Source of the DNA: Blastobasis lacticolella
Lineage: Eukaryota > Arthropoda > Insecta > Lepidoptera > Blastobasidae
Assembly: GCA_905147135.1 (NCBI GenBank)
Contig: LR990057.1
Span: forward strand, 248,001-312,000
Reading direction: 5' to 3'
Length of the DNA stretch: 64,000 bases
Under the pieces are notes generated by a model. The model was given only the letters and a program-made list of their open reading frames with translations. It did no database searches and was not told the origin of the DNA. This document shows positions 21,710-33,289 of this stretch, piece after piece; within the stretch, counting starts at the first letter, position 1, and each line of letters starts with the position of its first letter. The translations under genes and the position numbers were made by a program.

Positions 21710-22022
21710 GATGGCGCTCCGACAATTTTGGTAATTGATAATCACTTGAAATAGGTTCTTAGCAAACAGGATATAAACACTGGGTACGTTGTATTGGATA
21801 TTGTATTTGTTAATAGTTTTCAACCATTTTAGAGGTTGTAATAATAATGGAACATAGTGCCAACTTTATTAATATTTCTTTTTACATTTCGTTCAACCAT
21901 TAAAAGTTATGTTTATATTAATAAACATTTTATTTTTAAGTTTAGAATTAGTTGTCAGCATGAAATCACTGCCACCATCATAAAGATTAAAAAAATATTA
22001 CCAAAATTGTAGGAGCGCCATC
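21710..22022. mobile_element. 313-bp MITE with TA target duplication
   Basis: Ends gatggcgctccgacaatttt and its inverse (one mismatch over 26 bp) at 21710-21735 and 21997-22022, flanked by TA at 21708-21709 and 22023-22024. A TA duplication suggests mobilisation by a Tc1/mariner-type transposase. It has no ORF and is inserted in the DIRS element. Confidence 0.85.
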
Positions 22023-22142
22023 TATTGATGCTTTTTGAAACCAACTATCAATACCTACTGGAAAACTCCTCATTGAAAATCGTTTGATCTCTCTTGATCA
22101 GATACCATTATCTGTGGAAATGCGTTAATTGGCCGGCGTACC

Positions 22143-23180
22143 TTATCGGCAGCGGGTCATCCGCAGCGGCAACAGCGGCGACGGCCTGGACGCGGCGGCG
22201 GGCGGCGCGCCCCGGTAAGTATCACGGCTCCTCAGCGGCGGTGGGCCGTGCCTTACTGGGGCCGGGGGCTTCCAGTATTTTGGCGGTTGTTGCTTTCCGA
22301 TTGCGTCTTTATTGGTAGGTCTCACTTTTAGGTCTGATATAGATTTGACTGCTATTGCAGTTTTTCGAGAATACGAAAAATTTTCAGCGAACTGATATTT
22401 GTCTATTGTTGTGTTGACGAGGTGAACGTTCATGTCTTTTTTCAACAGATATAGAAGAAACTGTCGTCTAGATATTGACTCCGTGTGTTGTATGTCGCAA
22501 AGAAGGCGACCCATGTCCATAAGCTTTTTTATAAGCTCGTAATCTTTGGTTTTCGAGCTTAACTGGTGATGGCGCAGCGGCAGCAGTCGTATCGGCCGGC
22601 GCGGTGGTGGCGGCGGTGGCGTGGAGGCATAGCGGCCTGCTCGATGGCGGGCATAGTGGCCTGTCTAGCTGTCGTCTGACTACGAGTATCCATCTAAGAG
22701 CAATTTTCATTGCTGTCGCGTTAAATACGTAACGTAGGTATGTAGGCTCAGGCAGGCAAGGTAAAATTCCCAAAGAATTAGACACAAGCCGACTTTAATT
22801 GCACATTGATCGATAAGGTAATATAAGGATAAGGAAGATAAGGTCCCACAGAATCAAACGCAAACCGGGTGCATGATAGTAGTAAGATGTAAATCCCACA
22901 GAGATAAACGCAAACCATGTTCAGGTAACTTCCGAGGAAGTTTACTGACTAATTGGTACGATTATTCGAACTACAGCACTTTTCCATGTAGGTGATAACC
23001 TTATAAACTCCTTTGTGCAGGCGAAGACCCCGTGACGATGCATACGATGATGAAGATAACTCGATGACCCGTGCCCGGCGCGGACGTCGTTTTTTCTTCT
23101 CGAACTAGTACTTCTAGTTGTTTTAATTTCTCGTAAATTGGATCCATATCCGAAGATTTGGTACGATTTATTTTCGACAT
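22143..23180 (-). pseudogene. DIRS gag-like protein, broken
   Basis: On the minus strand an ATG at 23180 opens MSKINRTKSSDMDPIYEKLK then QLEVLVREE, a probable short coiled coil. Further on, LMDMGRLLCDIQHTESISRR (22525-22460), KKDMNVHLVNTTIDKYQFAE and NKDAIGKQQPPKYWK resemble the conserved block of DIRS gag proteins. The parts are in different frames. Confidence 0.6.
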
Positions 23181-23314
23181 TTTGTCAAATAAAATAGTAA
23201 ATGTACAATTTAAATTTTTTGTTAGTTTGGTAACGTAGGTATTGAGTGGTTGGGCACTAATTTGCGAATGACGACCAGACCGAGCCAGACCTCCGGGTGA
23301 GAGCGGTGAACAGA

Positions 23315-23465
23315 GCCAGTATACCCTCAATTAAACAAAAACTTAAAAATCGTGTGAAAACATTCGTTTCTACCCTCAACTACGAGTGGCGGCACCTATC
23401 CGTAACTACATGAGTGAATAAGTCCTATTACCAATCTCGAGGACGAAGCATGAAGTATAATATTA
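23315..23465. repeat. Right terminal inverted repeat of the DIRS element
   Basis: Inverse of 16430-16560. Carries taccctcaattaaacaaaaa, the aaatcgtgtgaaaacattcg block and ctaccctcaactacgagtgg. Confidence 0.75.
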
Positions 23466-23470
23466 ATTAT

Positions 23471-23890
23471 AGGTGTCCTGCTTTGAAGCTGGCTTCTAGA
23501 TATGTATTGTCAGAACTTTAGCCTCTCGTGATTTATATTTCGTGAGCACTGCACTTTCGTGTGCCGGTCTACATGAATCATCTTCTACGCGGATGAACTG
23601 GTTTAAAAATCACTTCGTTTTCGCATATGTTTTTATTGTTTGATGAGGTTTTGAGATAGAGTTTGGGAATGAACTCGTTTGCTTTGCCAACAACTAGCCG
23701 TTACTGCATCCATTCTCGGAATTAGATATCGAAGCAACCTGCTGACAGCGCGTGGTTCTTATGCCATGAGCAGCATTCTGTGTTTTGTATCCTGCAGTCG
23801 TCTTTTTACCAGTGCCTGGGCACTTGTTTGTATAATGAATTTCAAGTTTTGTTTACAGAGTTATTTATCTTGAGATCGCCTCGTTTTCCT
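23471..23890. other. Intronic sequence without recognised features
   Basis: Short open frames only, none with a recognisable domain. Confidence 0.35.
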
Positions 23891-23950
23891 TTAGTAAGTA
23901 AGTAAGTAAGTAAAAACTCTTTATTGCACACATATTATAAGACAATAGAT
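23891..23950 (-). repeat. (AGTA)n microsatellite and probable retroposon 3' end
   Basis: Five to six agta units (23893-23914) precede aaactctttattgcacacat. In antisense this looks like the AATAAA-type 3' end of a retroposon with a tetranucleotide tail. Confidence 0.5.
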
Positions 23951-24510
23951 TTGATTTAGATTTGTTTATCCATCTTATTGGTCTAGATCACTACATTTAT
24001 CGTTTTACGACCGAGGATAATTCTGGTGTCAGTTCTTTAAATGAAGATTTCGTCCTTTATCTTCTTGCTTCTTTGATTTATGTTCTTACGCTGATTGGAA
24101 AGTTTTCTCAGAAAATAACAGTAGGGATTATGTATTATAGTTTGATGGCCGCTTTTATGATTAACATTGATTTTAAGATAAACATGTACCTACTTTTAAC
24201 CACTATTAATTCATTACATGAAGCTGCCACAATAATGTTCCTACACAGTTACTGCTTAGAATATTGTATGTCTCGCTCAGTGTCTGTTCGAATGTCTGTA
24301 AGTGAAGACAATTTGACTGCTGCTGTGATTAGTATATTAGTATTACAACATCCAATAGAATATAACATATTAGACAGCAGCTTCCGGTACAATGCATTTC
24401 GGTTAGAGTAAAAACTTAGGTAAATATGAGGCAGGTAGTAACAGCTCAACGAACAAACTTTTTTTACTGAGAGTTTTTACTTTAGTTCGGGTTTTTAGAG
24501 TAAATACAAA
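23951..24510. other. Open but unrecognised sequence
   Basis: A 149-codon plus-strand frame (23962-24411) is open, with several hydrophobic stretches. It starts right after a retroposon tail and matches no family I recognise. It is treated as non-coding. Confidence 0.3.
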
Positions 24511-24830
24511 GCCGACATCAGTCATGTCCCAAATCTCCGCAGATTGAGCCAAATGGCGGGAGCTCACATCGGTCACCTGTGACCCTAAAATCCCGATCAA
24601 GCTCAAGGAGCTAATATACAAGAACATAATTAGGCTTGTGGTACTTTACCTATGGTTGCTTGTGGTAACCTGGCCGGCGCTGTCGAAGCACGTCCGTGAA
24701 CTCCACGCCAACGAAATGAAGATGCTGCTGTGGATGTGTGGCGTTACGCAACTTGATCGAGTGCCAAACGAGTACATCCGTGGCAGCCTTGGCGTGAGAG
24801 ATATCGCGGATGACGTCACGTCAGTGACTT
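24511..24830 (+). mobile_element. RTE-like LINE, C-terminal fragment
   Basis: In plus frame: KWRELTSVTCDPKIPIKLKE, LIYKNIIRLVVLYL and HANEMKMLLWMCGVTQLDRV then PNEYIRGSLGVRDIADD. This is the region after the reverse transcriptase in RTE-type LINEs (CD.K.P..LKG..Y....RP..LYG ... EMRMLRWM.G.TR.D). One stop is present, and the conserved LYGSECW is degraded. Confidence 0.75.
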
Positions 24831-25001
24831 TTCCTGCACGTTATGTTAACGGAATTACATTGATGTACATTGCGGTAAAATTTCATTTAAATCTTCATCA
24901 ATAATTTTATGATTTAGTTTGCCGAACACAGCACAAATATCCCCCTCCCAACTACAAAACAAATAACTATTATAGGTTTGACACCTGTTCCCTCCCCGCA
25001 G

Positions 25002-25192
25002 CGGCTGCTCGGCGGGCGCGTACTCGGCTTCGCACGGTATCGAGCTGGTGCGGCATCACATCGCCGAGTACATCGAGAAGCGAGACGGCTTCCCCGCCAT
25101 CTGGCAGGACGTCTGCGTCTCCTCCGGCGCCTCCACCGCCATCAAGAACATCCTGCAGTTGTTTTGCAACCAGATTGACGGGAAGAATTCAG
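25002..25192 (+). CDS. GPT/ALT: Alanine aminotransferase, exon C
   Basis: Reads GGCSAGAYSASHGIELVRHH, IAEYIEKRDGFPAIWQDVCV and SSGASTAIKNILQLF, between acceptor ccccgcag and donor gtaagg. This is the region that starts the PLP-binding large domain (S.GAS.AI). The first base completes a glycine codon from the previous exon. The last base begins the glycine of GVMIPIP in the next exon. Confidence 0.95.
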
Positions 25193-25239
25193 GTAAGGTT
25201 TCGTATGAATTGTAGATGGCTGCGTAGTTGTAGACGCAG

Positions 25240-25396
25240 CGTGGGTAGACCTCCCTCAAGGTGGACCGACGAACTGATAAAGATCGCAGGTACCAGCTGT
25301 ATGCGGAAGGCACAGGACCGGCCTTTGTGGAGATCTCTGGGGGAGGCCTATTCCCAGCAGTGGAGTCTTTCGGCTGATATGATGATGATGATGTAG
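25240..25396 (+). mobile_element. RTE-like LINE 3' end
   Basis: Encodes RRSVGRPPSRWTDELIKIAG, then MRKAQDRPLWRSLGEAYSQQ, which is the extreme C-terminus of lepidopteran RTE-type LINE proteins, followed by (ATG)n at 25377-25394. It begins less than 50 bp after the exon C donor. Confidence 0.75.
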
Positions 25397-25399
25397 ATG

Positions 25400-25800
25400 T
25401 TATGGTCGACAATTACCACATATCATCAGGCGGGCTGTCTGCTCGTTTGTCACTGAAAGGCATACATAAAAGGGACCAGGATCAACCTCTTGCACCCCAG
25501 AGACGTGAATTCACGGTCTAAGCGATATTTGACCCTAATTCCAGTGAAATAGAGGAGACTTTAGCTAAGCAAAATGTTAACACCAATCGAGCAAAGCCCA
25601 GTCATTCTACTCTCAGCCAGAGTATGCTGTACTGAGATGTATCCAAAGAGACTTAAGCCATTTTCATTGAGCGGAGAAGTATATCCACCGAGTGATCTGT
25701 CATTCTCCAGTAGGTATCGGAGGCCCAGATGTGGCGATACTAGAGAATGCCAGGTATCTCGGTCTGGGTCTTATACCAGTTCGACAATTTAAAAGCAGGT
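25400..25800. other. Probable dispersed repeats in intron
   Basis: 25419-25475 (catcaggcgggctgtctgct) is a diverged copy of the retroposon tail at 1935-2095. 25600-25790 carries blocks (agtatgctgtactgagatgt, cggaggcccagatgtggcga) that I recall from other moth introns but cannot classify. Confidence 0.3.
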
Positions 25801-26587
25801 ACTTACTTACTTATACAGTGAACTGAAGTATCTCTAGCATTACACGACGGTGGCCGTTTTTCATCAGGTGGAACGTTCGTCCGTGCCTCCCTAGCCAATC
25901 AAAAATCACCGCTCCAGTGCAGTCAATGTCGCCCACGCATACTATCTCTCAGGATTTATGCAGCAGTGTCTAGGGCCATATTGAGTATCTTTGCAATCAG
26001 GAAAGCATACGACGACAGTATGTGACTGTGATAAAATTTGCTTATTATTATTTGTGAATGCAGCAACGTAATAATACTTTATTGGACTACCGTAATTGTC
26101 AACAGATGAAGTTGCAAATGCGGTTTTAATTGCAAAACTGATAGTGGTATGATAACGGATAGAATGATAAGACATATACTCATCCGCAAGTGAAATAACT
26201 GAGTTTGCCGTCAGAGAAGAGCGGAGGATCGCGCAGGATAAATTAGTTTACGCAGGAAGTTGAATAATTAATATTTTTACTGTTAAACCCACGGGAAATA
26301 GCTAGTACATACCATTACGGAAACCAACTTCTTATCATGACGATAATTTCAAAGGTTAATCGTGTGGGATTGTAGTTTTAACTGTAGCATTGTTTGTCTA
26401 AATCCTCTGTATTCAATTCCGAAGGGCCAGAAGTTGTCGTTTGCAAATACACTACACTTGTGGGATGGCACAGTTATCTTAAACGACGAATACAGTGATG
26501 GTTTGAATGGAACCATTAGTTAACGTCAGTAGCTATTTCCGTTATGACTTTGACTGCAACGCAGGGTGCGTCTTATTTTCTCCACAG
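25801..26587. other. Intronic sequence without recognised features
   Basis: Nothing supported beyond the exon D acceptor (ttctccacag) at its right edge. Confidence 0.4.
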
Positions 26588-26790
26588 GCGTGATGATCCC
26601 CATCCCCCAATACCCGCTGTACTCGGCCTCGCTCGCCGAGTACGGGCTGAACGAGGTGCCGTACTACCTGGACGAGGGCAAGCAGTGGGGGCTCGACGTG
26701 GACGAGATGAAGCGCGCCCTCGACGAGGGCAAGAAGAATTTGGCCGTGAGGGCCATGGTGGTGATCAACCCCGGGAACCCGACTGGACAG
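26588..26790 (+). CDS. GPT/ALT: Alanine aminotransferase, exon D
   Basis: Encodes GVMIPIPQYPLYSASLAEYG, LNEVPYYLDEGKQWGLDVDE and VVINPGNPTGQ. The IPQYPLYSA block and NPGNPTG, whose second asparagine contacts the PLP hydroxyl in aminotransferases, are diagnostic for the family. Donor gtgagc is in phase 0. An overlapping frame on the other strand is a shadow of this GC-rich exon. Confidence 0.96.
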
Positions 26791-28065
<1,275 letters not shown>

Positions 28066-28084
28066 GGCTTATTTTCAATCCTTT

Positions 28085-28390
28085 TTTTTATTTAGACCAG
28101 ACAGCCATTTGACCGCCATCTCACCTGTTGGTAAGTGACGATGTGGCCGAAGATGAAGCATGCCCGTCTTGCTTCTCAAGTCTTCGTCAGCCTATTCACT
28201 CTAGCCTTGAAGGCATCCAGATTATATTGATCAGGGAACACACTCGCAGGCAACGCGTTCCGTTACGCTTAGCCGGCTCGTGCGGGTAGCTGGAAGATCC
28301 ACGACATAAGGATGAAATGCTCGCCCGGATCGCGTCTCCCGATGGCGGAAAGGGGCCGGCGGAATGAGGTCGTGCAGCTGATTCGCACAC
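28085..28390 (-). mobile_element. LINE C-terminal fragment inserted in another LINE
   Basis: Nearly the same sequence as 6180-6470 (tttgaccgccatctcacctg, then ttggtaagtgacgatg, and so on), antisense, but with the central part shortened around 28260. It splits the LINE fragments at 27890-28065 and 28395-28690. Confidence 0.65.
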
Positions 28391-28394
28391 TCTC

Positions 28395-28690
28395 CGAAAT
28401 GTTTTTATACGTGCAGCCTGTAGGTCTCATATTCTCGGAGGGCATACTTCACATACAGTATAATTACACGTTTAGGATGCTGTCGGGGCTACGGAGGCAC
28501 TGTAGTGCATCGGGCATGTTTGCGGCAGCAAGGACGGATGGTTTTTACGCTATCATGCGAAAAAGGGTTGCGTCAATCCTGCAGCGTATCCGGGGGAGCC
28601 ATAACAGTCTCCTAAATATGTGGACAAATTAACTGGACTGTTCCATGATGCAACACTGGCTTAATATCCATGTTACACCTGGGACTTAAT
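28395..28690 (+). mobile_element. LINE fragment (46-kb family), right piece
   Basis: In plus frame: YNYTFRMLSGLRRHCSASGM then FAAARTDGFYAIMRKRVASI. It matches YNDAFRILMKLPRFCSASSM of the 46-49 kb element and continues to its C-terminus (CSMMQHWLNIH). Confidence 0.7.
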
Positions 28691-28848
28691 TTTAATTAAT
28701 AATATATTTGCCTACTTAACAATTTGACATTTTAATTGAATTTTCATTTATTTCGGATTATGACATTGTGCTGATTTTATGTATTAATTGTTTAATAATA
28801 TACCAATTTGATTGATGTTATCAATATATTATACAAAATGGACTGTTA

Positions 28849-28982
28849 AAATAGTAGTTTATGCAACTGTCATATAAAAGGGGGTATTAAAACATGAGTG
28901 TCTGTTACTCGGCTACGCCTCGTATGATAATAGTTTGACACGAGTGTTTTAATACCTAATTATATGCAGTTGCATACTACTT
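28849..28982. mobile_element. Foldback MITE, ~134 bp
   Basis: Arms 28849-28896 and 28937-28982 are inverse copies (agtagtttatgcaactgtca and aaggggg-type middle, tattaaaacatgagtgtc) with small mismatches, leaving a loop of about 40 bp. No TSD was established. Confidence 0.65.
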
Positions 28983-29372
28983 TATCTACACTCATATAAA
29001 AATATCGTACTTATAATTTTCTCAACTTCGCTGGAAGGCCTGGAAGTAAGCTGCGAGTCAGTTCCGTTGTATCTACGCGTAGAGGATATCAAGCAGCGGG
29101 AAATTCACTTTACTACTTCTACATTTATCTATCTATTTGCTTCAAATAAGAAAAAACACAAAACACAAATTAGAAAATTAAAAAAAAAATATTCTGTTTA
29201 GCAGGAAAATAATAACACAGAAATATAAACAGGAAAATTTAAATTTTGAATTTGTTAAAACGTTGAATTACATTTTTCATAACTTTGTTTGTAGAATACC
29301 TGTACAAGTTTCAAGCGAACTCGCTGAAAGAATAATCATAATCATAATCAAAATTATTGATAATGGAAAATT
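28983..29372. other. AT-rich sequence without recognised features
   Basis: Nothing supported. Confidence 0.3.
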
Positions 29373-29400
29373 ATACAATACAATACAATACAATACAAAA
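29373..29400 (-). repeat. (ATACA)n tail of antisense LINE
   Basis: Four pentamer units at the 3' end of the antisense LINE whose ORF ends at 29671. Such short tandem tails mark LINE 3' ends. Confidence 0.7.
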
Positions 29401-29583
29401 TATATTTATTTTTCCTCAAAAAGGCAAACAGTGCTTAGTATTTAGAAAAATATAAAAAGAATCAAAATCCTTATTGAGAACTGGAGTCCGTGCTAGGTTA
29501 TAATACCTGTGTTACGGATCTCCAGGCTCTCAACCTCCTATATCATTATATAGAGAATATTTTATTACATTATATTATGTTTG

Positions 29584-29661
29584 TTTGTGCCTGTGTGTGT
29601 GCGTGTGCGTGTGCGTGTGCGTGTGCGTGTGTGTATGTGTATGTGTATGTGTGTGTGTACG
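29584..29661 (+). repeat. (GT)n-rich microsatellite in LINE 3' UTR
   Basis: Alternating gtgtgc, gtgt and atgt units. The related LINE at 17.3-18.6 kb has a corresponding CA-rich run in its 3' UTR (18258-18290), so the repeat belongs to the family and not to this site. Confidence 0.85.
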
Positions 29662-29670
29662 ATGATATTT

Positions 29671-30872
29671 TCATGTTATAGTTAAAATTATTTTTTCGGT
29701 ATTCGCATAATCAAGATCCAGCAGCCAGCCTGTCAAGATCTTCCTACATTCTGCTTTACTCAAAGGGTGAATTTGTAAAATTTTGTTTATTTTGTTATAA
29801 ACAAAGCTTCCCAAAAAGTAATAAGCACGCTGGGCCAGGCTGCAGTTTATCGGCACAGATGGACATACGGTATAAAATCTACGTGAAGCAGGAGGATTAA
29901 TAGGATAGTAAGGAGTTTGCGAATGCTTCTCAAGAGTCAGCTGAAGTATAAAAAGTTGTCGAATGGAGAGAACCTTACAAAATTTATAAAGTTCGGAACT
30001 AGGGAACCGGTACGGGAGCCGCCACCCAACCTTCAGAAGCGCTCTCTGAGCGCGCTCAAGTTTTAATAAATATGTTTTATCGCACCCACCCCACGAAACA
30101 ATAGAATATGAGGCTATCGATTGAACAAGGGCAAGGTATACCATTCTCAGTACCTCAGGCTCTGCAACATCCCTCAGCACCTTAAATATAAAAATTAATT
30201 TACGCAGTCTAGCTGTCAGTCCGTCAATGTGAGGATGGAAAGATAGAAGGTTGTCAATCTGAACACCCAGATATTTAATCGATTCCGCACATGTGAGTTT
30301 AGGACATATGCATCCATGAGCGGCGGGGGGATTACGGCATGAATGAGAATATAATGAAAAATTCAAAGAACCCGGCAAACTCCGACTTGAAAGGGAAAAA
30401 GTCACATACTTTGTCTTTTCGACATTTAAAGTGAGCAAGTTCCGCACCAACCAATCAGAGACAGAATTGAATCCAGCTTGCGCATAGTCAAAAACTGATT
30501 CCCATGTTGCACCATGAAAGACTAAAGCAGTATCATCGGCATATGTAAAGATCTTACAGTTTGTGAGCGTAGTTTGACAAAGGTCGTTAATATATATTAA
30601 AAACAAAGTTGGGCCGAGAATACTGCCCTGCGGCACACCATAAGAGATTCCCAGCTCCCCACTCACCCAATCACCAATTCTGACACACTGACGTCTGTCT
30701 GAAAGGTAACTCTTAAAGATTTCGAGTTGAGGACCCCTAACACCATTCTCCTCCAGTTTGGTGAAAAGGGCGGGGACAGAGACAGTGTCAAATGCCTTTG
30801 CCAGGTCCAGGAAAACACCAATCACCTTCTGTTTATTGTCTAATTTACTAACAATATGCGTAGTAAGTTTAA
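29671..30872 (-). mobile_element. 5'-truncated LINE with intact reverse-transcriptase/C-terminal ORF
   Basis: The minus-strand ORF is open from about 30870 to the stop at 29671. It starts in mid-domain (KLDNKQKVIGVFLDLAKAFD), then YGVPQGSILGPTLFLIYIND, CKIFTYADDTALVFHGATWE with the YADD catalytic box, and a long C-terminal thumb region (LERAQRALLKVGWRLPYRFP). The endonuclease and finger domains are absent. The clade is probably CR1/L2-like, but I cannot place it surely. The uninterrupted frame indicates a fairly young insertion. Confidence 0.85.
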
Positions 30873-30935
30873 GTACCTACAAATAATTAATGATAATTTG
30901 TACATCATACAAATTATCATAATCAAGTAGGTACA
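30873..30935. repeat. Imperfect palindrome at the LINE truncation point
   Basis: gtacctac ... atgataatttgta pairs with tacaaattatcat ... gtaggtac around a centre near 30904. It abuts the 5' truncation of the antisense LINE. Confidence 0.7.
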
Positions 30936-31039
30936 TTATAAATAATAGTTACGTGTACATAAAAAATTATAAACAATATATATTTCATGTCATATACAAT
31001 TAAAACAATAAAATTTGTAGAGTCATCTAAGTTTCTTCG

Positions 31040-31403
31040 ATTACATGTCCAACAAGTAAAGTCTTACTATTTAAAAATTCGTTAAAAGTGTAGAACGCTA
31101 GCTCCATCAACCAATTTTTTGGTTTTAATTTGAAAATATTCTGGCTCGGTGCGGCCTTTATCACTTCAGGTATGTTATTATAGACGAGAGGGCTCATAGC
31201 GTGGATCGTGCGCGTCGCCCGCTCCAGCCGGTTATAACAACGGCAACGTCATCTGCATACATGTAGACTTCAGCGTTGTCCGTGGTATTAGGTAAATCAT
31301 TCAGTAACAATGAGCAGGCTAGGTTAGACAGCGAGGAACCCTGCGGAACGCCTATTACAGTACGCATGCCGTCTGATTTTATCGCGCCACCACCTCCCAT
31401 CAC
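31040..31403 (-). pseudogene. LINE reverse-transcriptase scraps with internal deletion
   Basis: The minus strand reads VIGVPQGSSLSNLACSLLLN then YMYADDVAVVITGW. It jumps directly to a C-terminal block (MSPLVYNNIPEVIKAAPSQN, then FKLKPKNWLMELAFYT). It belongs to a third LINE type. Confidence 0.65.
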
Positions 31404-31904
31404 ATATTAATTTATTTAATCATACACAAATACATCGCCTTTACAGGTCAACCCAATACGACGATGTCATAAACATTAATAAACATGTCATCAGCTCCAG
31501 CACACTGCCATTCATTCCATAATGGCTAAGCTTTGTCGTCAACACTTAATATGAAATGAAAATGAATGAAAATAATAAAGTATTTATTGAATTCGGATTA
31601 CGTTAATTAATCTCTTTTCAAAAGTCAAAAATCTAACGGAAAACAAAGGGAAGTTAAGCGAGCTCATCCAGGTAGGGGGCGACGCATGCAGACTAATCAG
31701 CGCGTACGAGGGCTTACTCCGGCGAGACACCGGGCACCGATACACGCCACGCACATAACCGCCGGCGAATCATGTGCGGCGCGCGCCCGGCCCTAGCCAG
31801 CCCGCCGGCGCTCACACCCGCACGCACCAGCCGGCCTACCCTCGTCGCCCCCTGAGCTCGGAACAAATAAGTAAAAAGAATATCGTCTGTCTGTCAGTAT
31901 GCCG
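31404..31904. other. Sequence with a GC-rich patch, unassigned
   Basis: 31650-31860 is very GC-rich and bounded by partly inverse motifs (gcgagctca, ggggcgacg at 31655-31685; cgtcgccccctgagctcgg at 31845-31862). It could be a small inverted-repeat element. No ORF is supported. Confidence 0.3.
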
Positions 31905-31946
31905 CTAAAAGTTGTTAAATAAAAAGTTGGTAAATAAAAAGTTGCG
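31905..31946 (+). repeat. Short tandem repeat, three ~15-bp units
   Basis: Units of the form aaagttgg/ttaaataaa repeat three times. Confidence 0.7.
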
Positions 31947-32130
31947 TACAAACTTTTACCGCCTATTTCATCCCGTTAGGGGGATATTTCCGAAAATCGC
32001 TTCTTAGTGCTCATCTACGTCATATAGATAAACCTTCGTGCGAAATTTCAAGCTTCTAAACCCAGCAGTTTTGGCTCTGCGTTGATTGCCATCAGATAGT
32101 TTACAGTTTTATATACATAGATTAACGTGG
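31947..32130 (+). mobile_element. Dispersed non-LTR/Helitron-type 3' tail
   Basis: Carries the blocks ttttaccgcctatttcatcc, gctcatctacgtcatataga, gaaatttcaagcttctaaac and a tail tatatacatagatta. I recall this order from very common insect repeats, probably 3' ends of non-autonomous retroposons. It has no ORF. Confidence 0.4.
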
Positions 32131-32690
32131 ACAGGTCGAACCATAGACTCGACACTCAGTCGGCAGGCTCGAGCAGAGGTAGACTCAAGCTTAAAATTTA
32201 AGCTGTCTTTAATGTCCTTTTCTTGTCGAAAATATCCTTTTCTGGTCCTCTATGTGTTATCTAGTGTATATCATTGTTTTGAAAACTTGTAATGGAGACG
32301 AGAGGCGTAAATTTTTTGTAAAGTTTACACACATCTTAGAGAGATAAGTCCACCTTTGTACAACTATTTCTACTGTAACATTACTGTATTGTCTATTGTG
32401 TACAATAAATAATATATATATTTTATAGAAAGTCATGGTCATAATCATGCGAGCGGTTAATTCCGGGCATTCCAGCTTCTGCTAGGGTCCACTTTCCGGC
32501 TTATTCTTCTCCATTTCTCCAAGTCTTGAGCGTCGTAAGCCATTGGCTCACGCATTTGTCTCGGCTATGTCAAATTCATAATTTTTTGAGTCTTTCCTAG
32601 AGCGAGAGTAGCTCGCTCATTCTTTATGGTATTTTGGCTCTTAAAATCGAGAAGCGAATTAGATGCAATACAACTTTTTCCTCATTGCAG
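32131..32690. other. Intronic sequence without recognised features
   Basis: Possible decayed LINE scrap near 32460-32530. The exon F acceptor (tcctcattgcag) closes the stretch. Confidence 0.3.
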
Positions 32691-32761
32691 GTGCTCCGTG
32701 AACTGGGCGATCCTTACAGCAAGGAACTGGAGCTCGCGACCTTCATGACTATCAGTAAAGG
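32691..32761 (+). CDS. GPT/ALT: Alanine aminotransferase, exon F (catalytic lysine)
   Basis: Encodes VLRELGDPYSKELELATFMT then ISKG. The lysine codon at 32757-32759 corresponds to the Schiff-base lysine in the family motif SKGY.GECG. Two bases of the glycine codon are here and the third opens exon G after an 88-bp intron. Donor gtaagt. The family usually has STSKG where this has TISKG. Confidence 0.96.
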
Positions 32762-32849
32762 GTAAGTCTAGCCATTTGAGCTGGTGGGTACTGCTGCTAA
32801 TCCCTACAGGACTTGGCGCGACGTAACATGTCCTGGTTGGTCGATACAG

Positions 32850-32988
32850 GTACATGGGCGAGTGCGGGCTGCGCGGCGGCTGGATGGAGCTGGTGAACGT
32901 GGACAAGGACGTGCAGGCCCAGCTGTACAAGTGCATCAGCGCCATGCTGTGCCCCACCGTGCTGGGGCAGTGCGCCGTCGACTGCGTC
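32850..32988 (+). CDS. GPT/ALT: Alanine aminotransferase, exon G
   Basis: Encodes YMGECGLRGGWMELVNVDKD, VQAQLYKCISAMLCPTVLGQ and CAVDCV. The GECG.RGG block directly follows the PLP lysine, and CPTVLGQ matches the CP...GQ element of the family. Acceptor gatacag, donor gtgagt. Shadow frames on both strands should be ignored. Confidence 0.96.
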
Positions 32989-33232
32989 GTGAGTGCATAT
33001 ACACACACACACTTAAAGGCACACGCACACGCAATACATACACATTAAACATCAGCTCACTCTTGGAGGCCCCATTGTCTTAGCGTCTCAACGATACTCC
33101 CACTGTAGAAAGATCATTCAGTATTATGATTGTACGCAGCAGAAAGTTTTTAAACCCATGGTAGTTTACCAAGATTATTTCGCATAAAAAAGTACAATTC
33201 CTAAGACACTTTCCCTCTATACTCGGTCCTAT
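32989..33232. other. Start of intron with (CA)n run
   Basis: A short CA repeat at 32999-33040 follows the donor. Nothing else was identified. Confidence 0.4.
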
Positions 33233-33289
33233 ACTTTGTCAAATTTAGGATGATAATTTTGACAGTTCACGGTAGGGATGGGTCAAAAA

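Larger units (their letters stand above)
16405..23470 (-). mobile_element. DIRS-type tyrosine-recombinase retroelement, degenerate and multiply interrupted
   Basis: Minus-strand gene order is gag (23180 down to 22143), reverse transcriptase (about 21.4 to 20.9 kb), RNase H remnants (20.9 to 20.0 kb) and tyrosine recombinase (19.98 to 17.05 kb), as in DIRS1. The outer ends are inverted repeats: 16430-16560 and 23315-23460 share, inverted, the tagttgagggtagaaacgaatgtt, cacgatttttaag and attgagggta blocks. A third block (16655-16800) carries the terminus motif again next to other end sequence, as in the internal complementary region of DIRS elements. Two LINEs (17.3-19.6 kb) and a MITE (21.7-22.0 kb) have inserted. 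Confidence 0.8.

Noticed and set aside
22143..22320. GC-rich CGG-type triplet stretch as a possible CpG promoter
   Set aside because: It falls within the antisense DIRS gag frame and has no promoter features I can support.
23962..24411. 149-codon frame with hydrophobic segments, resembling a membrane protein
   Set aside because: No family motif, no neighbouring exons, and it lies between retroposon fragments in AT-rich sequence where such frames occur by chance.
24978..25178. Plus-strand frame overlapping ALT exon C
   Set aside because: It is an alternate frame of a GC-rich coding exon; the aminotransferase frame is clearly the real one.
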